Shown: positions 1 to 9,699 of the stretch, piece by piece
Layout: each line of letters begins with the position of its first letter
Numbering within the stretch: the stretch's first letter is position 1
NCBI GenBank assembly: GCA_020881915.1
Contig: JAJFPB010000006.1
Location: 744,001 to 808,000 of the forward strand
Source of the DNA: Paramyrothecium sp. XJ0827
Taxonomy: Eukaryota > Ascomycota > Sordariomycetes > Hypocreales > Stachybotryaceae
Direction of reading: 5' to 3'
Length of the DNA: 64,000 bases
Position numbers and translations under genes: made by a program
The notes under the pieces: model-generated
Databases searched by the model: none
What the model was told of the DNA's origin: nothing
Seen by the model: only the letters and a program-made list of their open reading frames with translations

Positions 1-1
1 G

Positions 2-127
2 CTCATGGTTGCGTGCGCCTTCACCCTTGACAAAGCCGCACTTTCTGTCTTTGGGCCAGACAAGGAGAAAGGTGATCCTGCTTATGTTCAAGATGGACTG
101 CAAGGTTATATCAAGGGGGCGATTTGA
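2..127 (+). CDS. 3' end of an unidentified gene
   Basis: A reading frame is open from the window edge and ends at TGA (125-127), giving about 41 C-terminal residues. They begin LMVACAFTLDKAAL and end LQGYIKGAI. The composition looks coding and no intron signals interrupt it. The family is not recognised. The real gene starts left of the window, so start, length and function cannot be judged. Confidence 0.4.
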   Translation, partial: LMVACAFTLDKAALSVFGPDKEKGDPAYVQDGLQGYIKGAI

Positions 128-1278
128 GAGCGGTTTCGCAAGAAGCTAGCATATAGGATAATAAGAAATAGTAAGAAACATTGCGATAATATCCATCTAA
201 TGGCTACTTGCGAGTTATGACTATGACTTGTGATTGTCATAAGAACTTACGGTTGCATTTGTACTAGGAGGCATGGAGATATGGTCTATTAGTATAATTC
301 ACCCGAAACCTTGAGGTTTGCTGCAAGCTCTCCATTTCCGAATTACTATGCCAGGTTCGTAGCAAACAGTTTATGCAGATCACCAATATTAGCAAGACTT
401 TAGCTGGGCTCTGGTGCCGGATACGGGTTCCAACAGCAATCCACAACATCTGGCCATCCTGTGCCTTCGAGACCCTCTGTTTTGCTGCCTTGTATTCAAG
501 TCTCAAAATAAGCTTGTCGCTTACACTAAACACAAGGCTGCATTGAATTCACCTTAGTTGAGCCAAACTCAAAGCTTACTACTCCCATTGAGGGTACGTC
601 TTACGTAGGGAAATATCCTAAACCTTGCCTACTATTAATTTCTTCTCTGAGGGCAACTGAGTCCAGCCCTACCAAAGCCTCAGGAAACCCGACCGCGGAA
701 CAATCGGCAAATGCCTAAAGCCACGCGCCCAAAGCTGAAATTCAGCTGTGACAAATGTGCAACACAGTGTGGAATATCCGTGGAGTACATCGTGGGTGCA
801 AGAGCCATGAAATGAGGGAGTGAGAAGCTGAAGCCCAAATGTGGTAAGCGCTATGGGTTGAAACCAATCACAATAGTGCCGAGGGACCGTCAGACATCCC
901 TTGACTCACGGCTGCCTTGAGAGACCTTGTTCTCGACCTCTGGCAGGGCTGAAAACTAATTTTACGACTTTCTTTTGCTTTAGGCGTGGCTGGGCAGGCG
1001 CTAGAGGAATGGACAAGCCAGAATGATGGATGTTCTTGACGCCACATTGAATTGCTTCCCTTGTAGGGCCAAGTCTAGTCCAATCACTGCACCATTACAA
1101 GTTGTTACAGTTGAACCCAGAAATTGGAAAGCATTGTACGCCTGAGAGATAGCTGGGAAGCCCGGAGAGCGATCAGGTCCGATTTTGCTTCCAACTTGTA
1201 AAGCTGGTTTCCCTGTCACAATTGAGCCTTCCTCGCGGAGCGACTAGCTAACTTAACAAAAGCAATTTTCTGTGAACA
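128..1278. other. Intergenic, 5' flank of the TcB-TcC gene
   Basis: No convincing gene is seen on either strand. Short open frames here (for example 264-533 and 1001-1219, both minus) have no recognisable domain. The last bases before the toxin start carry A at -3 of the ATG, a reasonable fungal initiation context. No clear TATA box was identified. Confidence 0.5.
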
Positions 1279-4200
1279 ATGGATGTCCACGAGCCTGAGA
1301 AAAAAGGTGGCCCGTCCGCAAAAGACGGGCCACCGATTGCAGCAAACCAACCGAATGGCCTCTCTGCTCGAGGAAGAGGTGAACAGCACGGCCGACCGGC
1401 TATTCCAGAGGCTCCGAAACTCTCCTTACCAAAAGGCGGCGGGGCAATTAGCGGCATCGGGGAGAAATTCGATGTAGATTCTAGCACCGGGACAGGGTCA
1501 GTAACCCTACCGGTGCACGTCAGTCCAGGAAGGAATGGCATCCAGCCGTCACTTTCTCTACAGTATGATTCTGGCTCTGGGAATGGGCCTTTTGGTCTCG
1601 GATGGACCCTCTCGGGTCAGGCCAGTATATCACGAAAGACGAGCAAAGGCTTGCCAAAGTATCAAGATGACTTAGATTCGGATGTCTTCTTGCTCATCGG
1701 TACTGAGGACTTGGTACCGAAGTTCAGAATGGATGCAAGCGACAGTGTCATATATGACTCAGGTGGCAGCCCGGTCATTGACGAGACCGAGGTTGAAGGC
1801 CATATGGTAAGGCGTTATCGGCCTAGGATTGAGACCACCGTCATGCGAATCGAGAGATGGACAAAGCTCTCCAAACCTGACGACATTCACTGGCGAACGA
1901 TTACTAGCGATAACACCACCATCTTCGGACACACAACTAATTCTAGAATCTACAACCCAGAAACCAAAGGGGCCGGCGTCGGACAGATATTCTCATGGCT
2001 GGTCTCAGAGACATCTGATTCCAACGGGAACACAATGATGTTTACCTACAAAGCTGAAGATTCGACGAATGTTCCAATTGAGCGACCAAGTGAAGCAAAT
2101 AGAGATCCCAAGTTGATCAGGAGCAATCGTTACCTGAAGACTATTCGATACGCCAATGTTATTCCCAATCGAAACCCGGAAACATGGGAAGCGTTTCCGG
2201 CCAGTGCCCTGCCCGAATCCTGCTGGAAATTAACAGTCGTCTTGGATTATGGAGAACATGACAAGGAGAACCCTACGATCAACGATCAAGGAGCCTGGGC
2301 GTGTCGTCCAGACCCATTTTCCATCTATCATGCCGGTTTCGAGGTTCGCACCTATCGTTTATGTCAGAGGATTCTCATGTTTCACCAGTTCGAAGAACTA
2401 GGGCCCTTGGAACGCCTCGTGGGATCAACAGAGCTGTCGTATCAACCCAACGCCACTGGAACGTTCCTTGTGTCTGCGACCCGCGCCGGGTACTCGCATG
2501 ATAGTAACGGGAACCAGATCAAAGCTAGTATGGCGCCAGTTGACCTCGCTTATTCACTTTTCCCCTCGGACGACGAGCTGGCGGCTGCCATCCCACAGGA
2601 AGTTGACAGAGAACACATCAAGAACGTCCCTTTAGTGGACGGCGTGGCTTACCAATGGATTGACTTGGAAGGGGATGGTCTCACAGGTCTTCTGACGGAG
2701 CAAGGCGGAGCCTGGTTTTATACGCGGAACGTAAGCGCAAATAACTTGAATAGCTCCGCAGTTGCCACAGCCAAGTTCGAGGAGGTTGATGTGGTCCTAT
2801 CCAACCCATCTGCCTCGATATCAGGCAAGAATCCGGCGCATTTTGGTGACGTTACTGGCGCAGGCAATCTTGACCTTATCCAGCAGTGGCAAATGACATG
2901 GGGATACTTTGAGCGGGAGCGAGACGGCGGTGATTGGCAGCCTTTCCATGAGTTTAAGACGTTTCCCAACATCGACCTGGGGGACCCAGCGACCAGACTT
3001 GTTGATCTCACAGGCGATGGCATACCCGATATCCTCGTCCAAGCTGAGCAATCATACAGTTGGTACCCTTCGCTGGGCAGTGATGGCTACGGGCCAGGTC
3101 AAGTTATCACTCAGTCGCCCTCGGAACAAGCGGGTCCTGTCTGCGTGGCAGCAGACGCTGAACAGACCATCTACCTTGGTGATATGTCGGGAGATGGGCT
3201 CTCCGATATTGTTCGAATCCGGAACGGTGATGTTTGCTACTGGCCCAATTTAGGATATGGGCGCTTCGGTGCCAAGGTGCAGATGGACAACGCTCCGTGG
3301 TTCGACTTCCCAGAAACATTTAATGCAAGTAACATCCGCCTCGCTGACATTGATGGCTCCGCTACTACCGACTTTATCTACCTTGGTGTTGGGTCGGTCG
3401 ATCTATATCTCAATGAGTCTGGAAATGGGTTCTCCGCGGCGAAGCGTTTGACATCTTTTCCGCCCACAAACAATTCTACGGCCGTAGACGCGGTAGACTT
3501 GCTCGGGAACGGAACCACTTGTCTCGTCTGGTCAACGATGCTGCCAGGCACAGCTTCAGGACCGCTTGTGTACATCGACCTGATGCAAGGCAAGAAGCCG
3601 CATTTGTTGGAGCGGGTGTCGAACAACCTTGGATCAGAAACCAATATAAAATATGCACCGTCCACCAAGTTTTACCTCCAGGATGAGCAGGATGGAAAGC
3701 CGTGGATTACAAGGCTACCATTTCCTGTACATTGTGTAGAAAGCGTCGAGGTCATTGATCATATTAGCAAGCACCATTTCACAACCACGTATAAATACCA
3801 CCACGGGTATTTCGATGGTGTGGAGAGGGAATTTCGCGGCTTCGCAATGGTGGAACATCGTGACACCGAGCAATTTGACGCCATGCAGTCTGTCGAATCG
3901 ACCAACATTGATCAAAGTTGGCACGTCCCACCAATTTTGACGAAGACATGGTTCCATACAGGAGTCTTCAACAATGAGGACGTGGTCAGTCGGCATTTGG
4001 CTTACGAATACTTTGGAGCGCCTGATCCCGGAGATGACCAGGCACTGGATGCCTACCTTGCTACACTACTTCCGGATACCGTCCTTCCCGATACGCCTCT
4101 GACGCTGGACGTCATGCGAGAAGCCTGCAGAGCTCTTAAAGGCCGGGCTTTGAGAATAGAAGTCTACGCAGAAGACAGTGGCCCCAAATCTCATTTGCCT

Positions 4201-7200
4201 TACAGTGTGGAGGAGGCCAATTTCACCATCAAGGTTATTCAGGGAATCCAAGATATCAACATGCATTCTGTTTTCCAGGTTCACGAAAGGGAGACGCTTT
4301 CATTTCACTACGAGAGGAACATCGGTGACCCACGTATTGAGCACCGTCTGGTTCTTCAGATCAACCAGTTTGGTCAGATCGTCAAAGATGTTCACGCGGT
4401 ATACGGGAGGCGGCCAGGCCACAACACAAACCTGGATGCCGCCACTAAAGCGAAACAGGAGATACCTCAGTTTGTGTACTCAGAGACAGACTACACAAAT
4501 TTCATTTCCACAGCGACGGATTTTCATCTTCCTGTTGTTTTCGAGACTCGAGTCTACGAAGTGTCAGGTCTTCTGCCACCTCGCAGCACTTCGCGCCTGG
4601 ACCTGTCGACCTTGACCAAGAGAAAATTTGCCCTCATGTCGTCTTTGGTAGAGATACCATTCGAACAACAGATTGATCATTTCAAGCGTGAAAAACGATT
4701 AGTCAAACGCGGAAGAACGATATATCGTAAGGATGATTTGACATCAGCTCTTCCACCAGGCCAGATTGAGTCCTTGGCAATTCCATGGGTACACTATGAT
4801 CTTGCATTTACCTCTGGCCTTGTTAAAAGTGTGTTCAAAATGAAGACACCAGATGGTACTGTTGAAGATCTCCTCCCAGACCCAACTGCAGTTCTGGGTG
4901 GAGTAAGCTCTGCGCAGGCTGGATATATTGACCTGGATGGGGATGGATCGTGGTGGAAGCCTAGCAGCAGGGCTACCTTTCATCCAAACCCTCATGCCAC
5001 TGCGGAAGAAGAGATTCAAGAAGCGAAGACTCACTTTTTCATGCCGCAAAGCTTCACAGATCCGTTTCAAAGCTCATCCACTGCCACATACGACAAGTAC
5101 ACGCTTTTTCCCGTTGTTGCCATCGATGCGGTAGGAAATACTACTACTACTGAGATTGACTACCGTGTGCTCCAGCCTAAGCTCATGGTTGACCCAAACG
5201 GAAATCGGTCGACGGTTGCCTTCGATGCCTTGCGAAGAGTGGCAGGCACGGCATTGATGGGAAAGACTGGGGAGAATGTTGGCGACGACTTGGACAATTT
5301 CCAGGCTGACCTGACCGATGCTCAACTTTATGAATTTTTCACTGATCCTCGCGGCCCAAAGACTGCAACTCTTCTCGGATCTGCGACCACAAGAGCCATC
5401 TATCATGATCGGCGGTACTGGGATGCAATACAGCTGGGCGCTTCCGCCGTGGAGGCAGGCTCTACCCCGGCCTACGTGTCTGTTATCGTGCGAGAGAACC
5501 ATCAGCATGGCACGCTGCAGACGGGAGCCAACAGGCTGCAGGTTAATATTGCTTACTCTGATGGATTCGAAAAGGTCATACAGACTCGAGACCAGAGCAA
5601 AGCTGGTCCTCTCTCGGACAGTGGAGGACCTGTCGTGACCCGGTGGATCGTTAGCGGGTGGAAAGTATTCAATAATAAAGGCAACGTCATCAGAGAGTAC
5701 GAGCCATTCTTCGACGGCACTCACGAGTTCAAGTTCAATGCCCGTGTTGGGGTATCCTCGACTCTATTCTATGATCCTCTCGGTCGAGTGGTCGCAAAGC
5801 TGCGTCCAGATCACGGAATCGAGAAGACCATTTTCGATCCGTGGCACCAAAGAGCTTATGACTCCAATGATAATATCCTTCTGTCTGATCCAAGGACAGA
5901 TGGAGACATTGGCGGTTATTTGAGTAGTCTCCCTACTGAAGACTTACTACCTTCTTGGTACGATGCTCGAATTGATGGCCAGTTGGGACCAGAAGAGAAA
6001 GCAGCTGCGGCGGAAACAGAATCGCATGCCAACACTCCCACTATTACACATTTCGATGCAGCTGGTGCTAAAGTCTTGAGTATTGCCGACAACGGAGCCT
6101 ACGGAACCTTGGCCTCGAGGACAGACATAGATATCGAGGGTAGGGAAACAGCCGTCTTCGACTTCGAGGGTAGGCTGGTTATGCAGTATAAATACGACAT
6201 GTGCGACAATAGGATCTACCAGGCAAGCATGGACTCGGCCGAGCATTGGAATCTGCTTGACGTCCTCGGAAATCCACTGTATGTGTGGAACAGCAGACAG
6301 TTGCGGTCTAGACTCGCGTACGACGCGGGTCGGAGACATATTGAAGTCTGGGTCCAACAGCAAGGTGCAGAAGAGGCACTGGTCCAGAGAAACGTATATG
6401 GCGAGAGCCTGGAATCTGCGCCGGAGGAACACAACCAAAGGGGCCATGTGGTGCGCATTGAGGATCAGGCGGGTGTATCAACCTCTGAGCATTTCGACTT
6501 CAAAGGCAATCTCCAGAGCGGCACCCGACGATTTGCCAAAGAGTACAAGGCACTGATCGACTGGTCAAAACCTGCCGCACTAGAGGACGTGACCTACTCA
6601 TCCACATATACTTTCGATGCGCTCAACAGAACGGTGGAAAGCGTAGAGGCCGACGGCAGCGCGGTACGGAATACGTATGATGAAACAGGCCATTTGCATG
6701 GCGTCCTCGCCAAACTCCCAAGCGAGGATGGGACCAAGGCGTCATCGTGGAAACCGTTCATTGCAGGTGTGGACTACAACGCCAAGCGACAAAACACCCT
6801 GATAAACTGGGGCAATGGTGTTACGACTACCCGGTCGTATGATCCTTTAATGTTCCGTCTGAATCGCCTGCACAGTTTCCGTTCCTCGACCAGCGGTCAC
6901 ACAGACTTGCAGGATTTGAATTACCGATACGACCCAGTGAGCAATGTTACATCTATCCGGGATGCTTGCCAGCAAACAGTGTTTTTCCAAAACCAGATCG
7001 TAGACCCCTCTAATCGCTACACGTACGATCCCACCTACCGCCTTCTGACGGCAACCGGACGTGAGCACCTTGGACAAACTTCCAACGGACCAAATCAGCC
7101 TCAAGCCCCTACAGCATTTGGTCAAAGTCATGCAGGTCTCACTAATCCCGGAGATGGCAATGCCATGGGTCGGTACTCTGAACACTTCACCTACGATAAA

Positions 7201-9111
7201 GTAGGAAACATCATAGCCGTGTCACACCGTGGCAGTAATCTCTCAAGTCCAGGTTGGACACGAAATTACTTGTATGACTTTGAAAGCTTGCTAGAACCTG
7301 GCAAGAAGAGCAATCGTTTGACATCCACGACTGTGGCGGGCATCACGGAACGATACGGCTACGAAGGGAACTCTGGCATCACCGGCAATATGACTTCCAT
7401 GCCGCATCTTCGTTCTCTAACGTGGGACTACAAAGACCAACTCCATGCGACTTCGAAGCAAATTGTGAAAGGAGCCGGAATACCTGAGACGACGTACTAC
7501 GTATATGATGCTGGAGGAAAGAGAGTTCGCAAAGTGACTGAACGTCATGCTGCAGAAGGCGAGATACCCGTGGCTATGAAAGAACGAAAATATGTTGGAT
7601 CACTCGAGTTATTCCAACGGTACGCTGGAGACGGCACTACAGTGTCACTAGAGCGCACAACGCTGCGAATTACTGATACAAACAAAAACATTGCACTCGT
7701 GGAAACAAGAACTAAGGGTTCTGACAAGTCGGCGCCACGCCTCATCCGCTACCAGCTAGACAACCATCACGGCAGCGCGACCCTGGAGCTCGATGACCTA
7801 GGCCGCATTCTCACGTATGAGGAGTATTACGCATTCGGTGGGTCCGCGTACCAGGCCTCGAGCAGCCAGACCGAGACGCCGAAGCGCTATCGCTACACCG
7901 GCAAGGAGCACGACGAGGAGAGTGGCCTTCACTTTTATGGCGCCCGGTACTACGCGGCGTGGTTAGGCAGGTGGACCGCTGCAGACCCTGCGGGACTGGA
8001 GGGCGGCATCAACGTCTACGCCTACGTCAAGAACAATCCGACCAGTAGCGTGGACCCAACAGGAAATTGGGACATCAGCCTGGGCGACATCGCAAGGGGC
8101 GCCCTGACAGCTGCAGTGACCATTGCTGTCGCTGCTGTGGTCGTGGCGGCGGTGGTGGCTACGGGAGGTGCCGTCCTTGCGCCCCTTGCCACGGCAGCGG
8201 CCACGGCAGCGTTCGGTGCCACCACCGGGGCGGCTGTCGTTGCGGGCGCAGGCACGGCCATCACAGCAGGGATAGCCGTTGCAGGCGTCGCAATGGGTGC
8301 AAAGGCGACGGTGGACACGTTCAATGAGGTCCGGACGGGAGTGAGCCATGAGACGGGCGAGCCGCTCACAGACCAGCAACGGAGTGAGAGGCTCGGCGCC
8401 CTGCCGGTGGAAGCCGTAGCGACGGTCCTCGGGGCCAAGGCGCTTGGCGGTGGCGGCGGCGGACCCCGGGCTAAGATGCCGATGAAGGTTAAAGTCCCCG
8501 AGTTTGAACTCGGGATGGTGCCCAACGGGCGTGGCGCTGCCACTCCTGCTCTTGGGGTTACCTGGACCTCGGCCGAAATCCAGGTTCCTGTATTGGCTAT
8601 CGGTGCGGCCTCGAGTACTCCTGTGTATATGATGGCAGCAGGTGGAGGAGGAGGAGGAGGAGGAGGCGGCGGCGGCGGTAGTAGCGGCGGAGGTGGCGGA
8701 GAGGAAGGAAGTGGTGGCGGCGGGAAGCCTGAGCCAAAGAAGGCACCAACAGAGAAGCCGTCGACAACCACAGTAGAGAAACCTCCTGAAGCACCAAAGC
8801 CGGCGGAACAAGCCCCTCGAGGTCCCGCAACCCGCCTATTCGAAAATACGAAGGACGCACTGGAGAGTGTATACGGCAAGGGCAACGTCAAAGACTACAA
8901 AAAGCTGCCAGTTCCCGCGAAGGGAAAGAACATTAAGAATCCAGGAATCAAGAAGGATCTCTCCGAATTGGGCTTGAGGGCGCATGATTTCAAGCGTACC
9001 ATCTACTGGGTCAAGTTGAGTAATGGGGACATCAGGTATGCGGACATTTTTACTAATGGGAAGGGCAAATTCTACGGACCGCACCAGTCTTCTCATAACC
9101 CTAATTACTAG
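1279..9111 (+). CDS. TcB-TcC fusion protein (SpvB / FG-GAP propeller / RHS) of a toxin complex
   Basis: One uninterrupted 2610-residue frame. An SpvB-type N-terminus (about residues 55-350, with SGSGNGPFGLGWTLSG) is followed by FG-GAP/VCBS-like propeller repeats (about 510-720, for example DLTGDGIPDILV and DMSGDGLSDIV). Next come the TcdB middle regions (about 770-1200) and RHS/YD repeats up to the RHS core near 2205-2240 (RYRYTGKEHDEESGLHFYG). The core ends in two DPxG motifs, DPAG near 2237 and DPTG near 2259, 19 residues apart; these frame the known self-cleavage site of TcC/RHS proteins. The remaining ~350 residues are the variable effector end: an Ala/Val-rich hydrophobic stretch (about 2273-2345), a glycine run, a Pro/Lys linker and a basic ~90-residue terminal domain of unknown family. 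In bacteria TcB and TcC are usually separate genes; here they are one. No intron and no signal peptide. It converges on the TcA-like gene. Family assignment is firm; the effector activity is unknown. Confidence 0.93.
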   Translation: MDVHEPEKKGGPSAKDGPPIAANQPNGLSARGRGEQHGRPAIPEAPKLSLPKGGGAISGIGEKFDVDSSTGTGSVTLPVHVSPGRNGIQPSLSLQYDSGSGNGPFGLGWTLSGQASISRKTSKGLPKYQDDLDSDVFLLIGTEDLVPKFRMDASDSVIYDSGGSPVIDETEVEGHMVRRYRPRIETTVMRIERWTKLSKPDDIHWRTITSDNTTIFGHTTNSRIYNPETKGAGVGQIFSWLVSETSDSNGNTMMFTYKAEDSTNVPIERPSEANRDPKLIRSNRYLKTIRYANVIPNRNPETWEAFPASALPESCWKLTVVLDYGEHDKENPTINDQGAWACRPDPFSIYHAGFEVRTYRLCQRILMFHQFEELGPLERLVGSTELSYQPNATGTFLVSATRAGYSHDSNGNQIKASMAPVDLAYSLFPSDDELAAAIPQEVDREHIKNVPLVDGVAYQWIDLEGDGLTGLLTEQGGAWFYTRNVSANNLNSSAVATAKFEEVDVVLSNPSASISGKNPAHFGDVTGAGNLDLIQQWQMTWGYFERERDGGDWQPFHEFKTFPNIDLGDPATRLVDLTGDGIPDILVQAEQSYSWYPSLGSDGYGPGQVITQSPSEQAGPVCVAADAEQTIYLGDMSGDGLSDIVRIRNGDVCYWPNLGYGRFGAKVQMDNAPWFDFPETFNASNIRLADIDGSATTDFIYLGVGSVDLYLNESGNGFSAAKRLTSFPPTNNSTAVDAVDLLGNGTTCLVWSTMLPGTASGPLVYIDLMQGKKPHLLERVSNNLGSETNIKYAPSTKFYLQDEQDGKPWITRLPFPVHCVESVEVIDHISKHHFTTTYKYHHGYFDGVEREFRGFAMVEHRDTEQFDAMQSVESTNIDQSWHVPPILTKTWFHTGVFNNEDVVSRHLAYEYFGAPDPGDDQALDAYLATLLPDTVLPDTPLTLDVMREACRALKGRALRIEVYAEDSGPKSHLPYSVEEANFTIKVIQGIQDINMHSVFQVHERETLSFHYERNIGDPRIEHRLVLQINQFGQIVKDVHAVYGRRPGHNTNLDAATKAKQEIPQFVYSETDYTNFISTATDFHLPVVFETRVYEVSGLLPPRSTSRLDLSTLTKRKFALMSSLVEIPFEQQIDHFKREKRLVKRGRTIYRKDDLTSALPPGQIESLAIPWVHYDLAFTSGLVKSVFKMKTPDGTVEDLLPDPTAVLGGVSSAQAGYIDLDGDGSWWKPSSRATFHPNPHATAEEEIQEAKTHFFMPQSFTDPFQSSSTATYDKYTLFPVVAIDAVGNTTTTEIDYRVLQPKLMVDPNGNRSTVAFDALRRVAGTALMGKTGENVGDDLDNFQADLTDAQLYEFFTDPRGPKTATLLGSATTRAIYHDRRYWDAIQLGASAVEAGSTPAYVSVIVRENHQHGTLQTGANRLQVNIAYSDGFEKVIQTRDQSKAGPLSDSGGPVVTRWIVSGWKVFNNKGNVIREYEPFFDGTHEFKFNARVGVSSTLFYDPLGRVVAKLRPDHGIEKTIFDPWHQRAYDSNDNILLSDPRTDGDIGGYLSSLPTEDLLPSWYDARIDGQLGPEEKAAAAETESHANTPTITHFDAAGAKVLSIADNGAYGTLASRTDIDIEGRETAVFDFEGRLVMQYKYDMCDNRIYQASMDSAEHWNLLDVLGNPLYVWNSRQLRSRLAYDAGRRHIEVWVQQQGAEEALVQRNVYGESLESAPEEHNQRGHVVRIEDQAGVSTSEHFDFKGNLQSGTRRFAKEYKALIDWSKPAALEDVTYSSTYTFDALNRTVESVEADGSAVRNTYDETGHLHGVLAKLPSEDGTKASSWKPFIAGVDYNAKRQNTLINWGNGVTTTRSYDPLMFRLNRLHSFRSSTSGHTDLQDLNYRYDPVSNVTSIRDACQQTVFFQNQIVDPSNRYTYDPTYRLLTATGREHLGQTSNGPNQPQAPTAFGQSHAGLTNPGDGNAMGRYSEHFTYDKVGNIIAVSHRGSNLSSPGWTRNYLYDFESLLEPGKKSNRLTSTTVAGITERYGYEGNSGITGNMTSMPHLRSLTWDYKDQLHATSKQIVKGAGIPETTYYVYDAGGKRVRKVTERHAAEGEIPVAMKERKYVGSLELFQRYAGDGTTVSLERTTLRITDTNKNIALVETRTKGSDKSAPRLIRYQLDNHHGSATLELDDLGRILTYEEYYAFGGSAYQASSSQTETPKRYRYTGKEHDEESGLHFYGARYYAAWLGRWTAADPAGLEGGINVYAYVKNNPTSSVDPTGNWDISLGDIARGALTAAVTIAVAAVVVAAVVATGGAVLAPLATAAATAAFGATTGAAVVAGAGTAITAGIAVAGVAMGAKATVDTFNEVRTGVSHETGEPLTDQQRSERLGALPVEAVATVLGAKALGGGGGGPRAKMPMKVKVPEFELGMVPNGRGAATPALGVTWTSAEIQVPVLAIGAASSTPVYMMAAGGGGGGGGGGGGGSSGGGGGEEGSGGGGKPEPKKAPTEKPSTTTVEKPPEAPKPAEQAPRGPATRLFENTKDALESVYGKGNVKDYKKLPVPAKGKNIKNPGIKKDLSELGLRAHDFKRTIYWVKLSNGDIRYADIFTNGKGKFYGPHQSSHNPNY
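8641..8700 (+). repeat. GGN trinucleotide run coding for polyglycine
   Basis: A GGA/GGC/GGT-rich run inside the TcB-TcC gene encodes a near-continuous glycine stretch (about residues 2456-2475). It lies between the hydrophobic segment and the terminal domain of the variable region, so it probably acts as a flexible linker and may vary in length between strains. Confidence 0.85.
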
Positions 9112-9699
9112 ATGTTATTGCAGGTAGCGCCAGATTGAGTAATAATGGAATTGGACATGAAATAAAGCTATGCATGCGGTTGTCGGTGGCTTTCACTTCT
9201 ATTGTTTGTGTCTCTCAACACGAACGATAGGCCATAGGCTTAGCACCATAATGAGATGCCAAACCCTCCTGATCATTGAATTACACTGAGTATAAGATCG
9301 TAATACGTAGAGGATATATTTGCTGGCATTTGGCCCAAAGGGTTAAATTTGATGAGCCTATGTACTGAAAGATAACGGCGGAAGCCGGGATGAAGCACAT
9401 AACCTTTAGCCACAGATTATACTAGTTGAAACGTCCGTCATGTTCATACATGAATGAATTAGATTTGGATTTCCTAGATACCAAATGGGACAAGGAGGTC
9501 ATAGCCCATAATGTTTAAGACGATATCGAACATTATAATGGGTAAAAGACCCAGGGAGAACATGGCAAGGAACAGGTCAACCAACCTCTGACCAACAGCC
9601 TAAGAAAAACAGTTTAAAGAAAGAAAATATCTTGTGCTGGAAATACAAATCGGCAACAAAAAGCCAGCTATCTTCTTGCTCAAATTTCACCCGACCAGG
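9112..9699. other. Intergenic between convergent toxin genes
   Basis: 588 bp separate the two stop codons. No gene is seen. Both genes must end transcription here; the stretch is moderately AT-rich, but no specific polyadenylation signal can be named with confidence. Confidence 0.6.

Noticed and set aside
264..533. 89-residue minus-strand frame left of the toxin gene
   Set aside because: No domain and no supporting context. Treated as chance.
8022..8891. Long minus-strand open frames (up to 289 codons) rich in Pro, Ala and Ser
   Set aside because: They are antisense shadows of the Gly/Ala-rich, GC-rich tail of the TcB-TcC gene. No domain and no independent start context.
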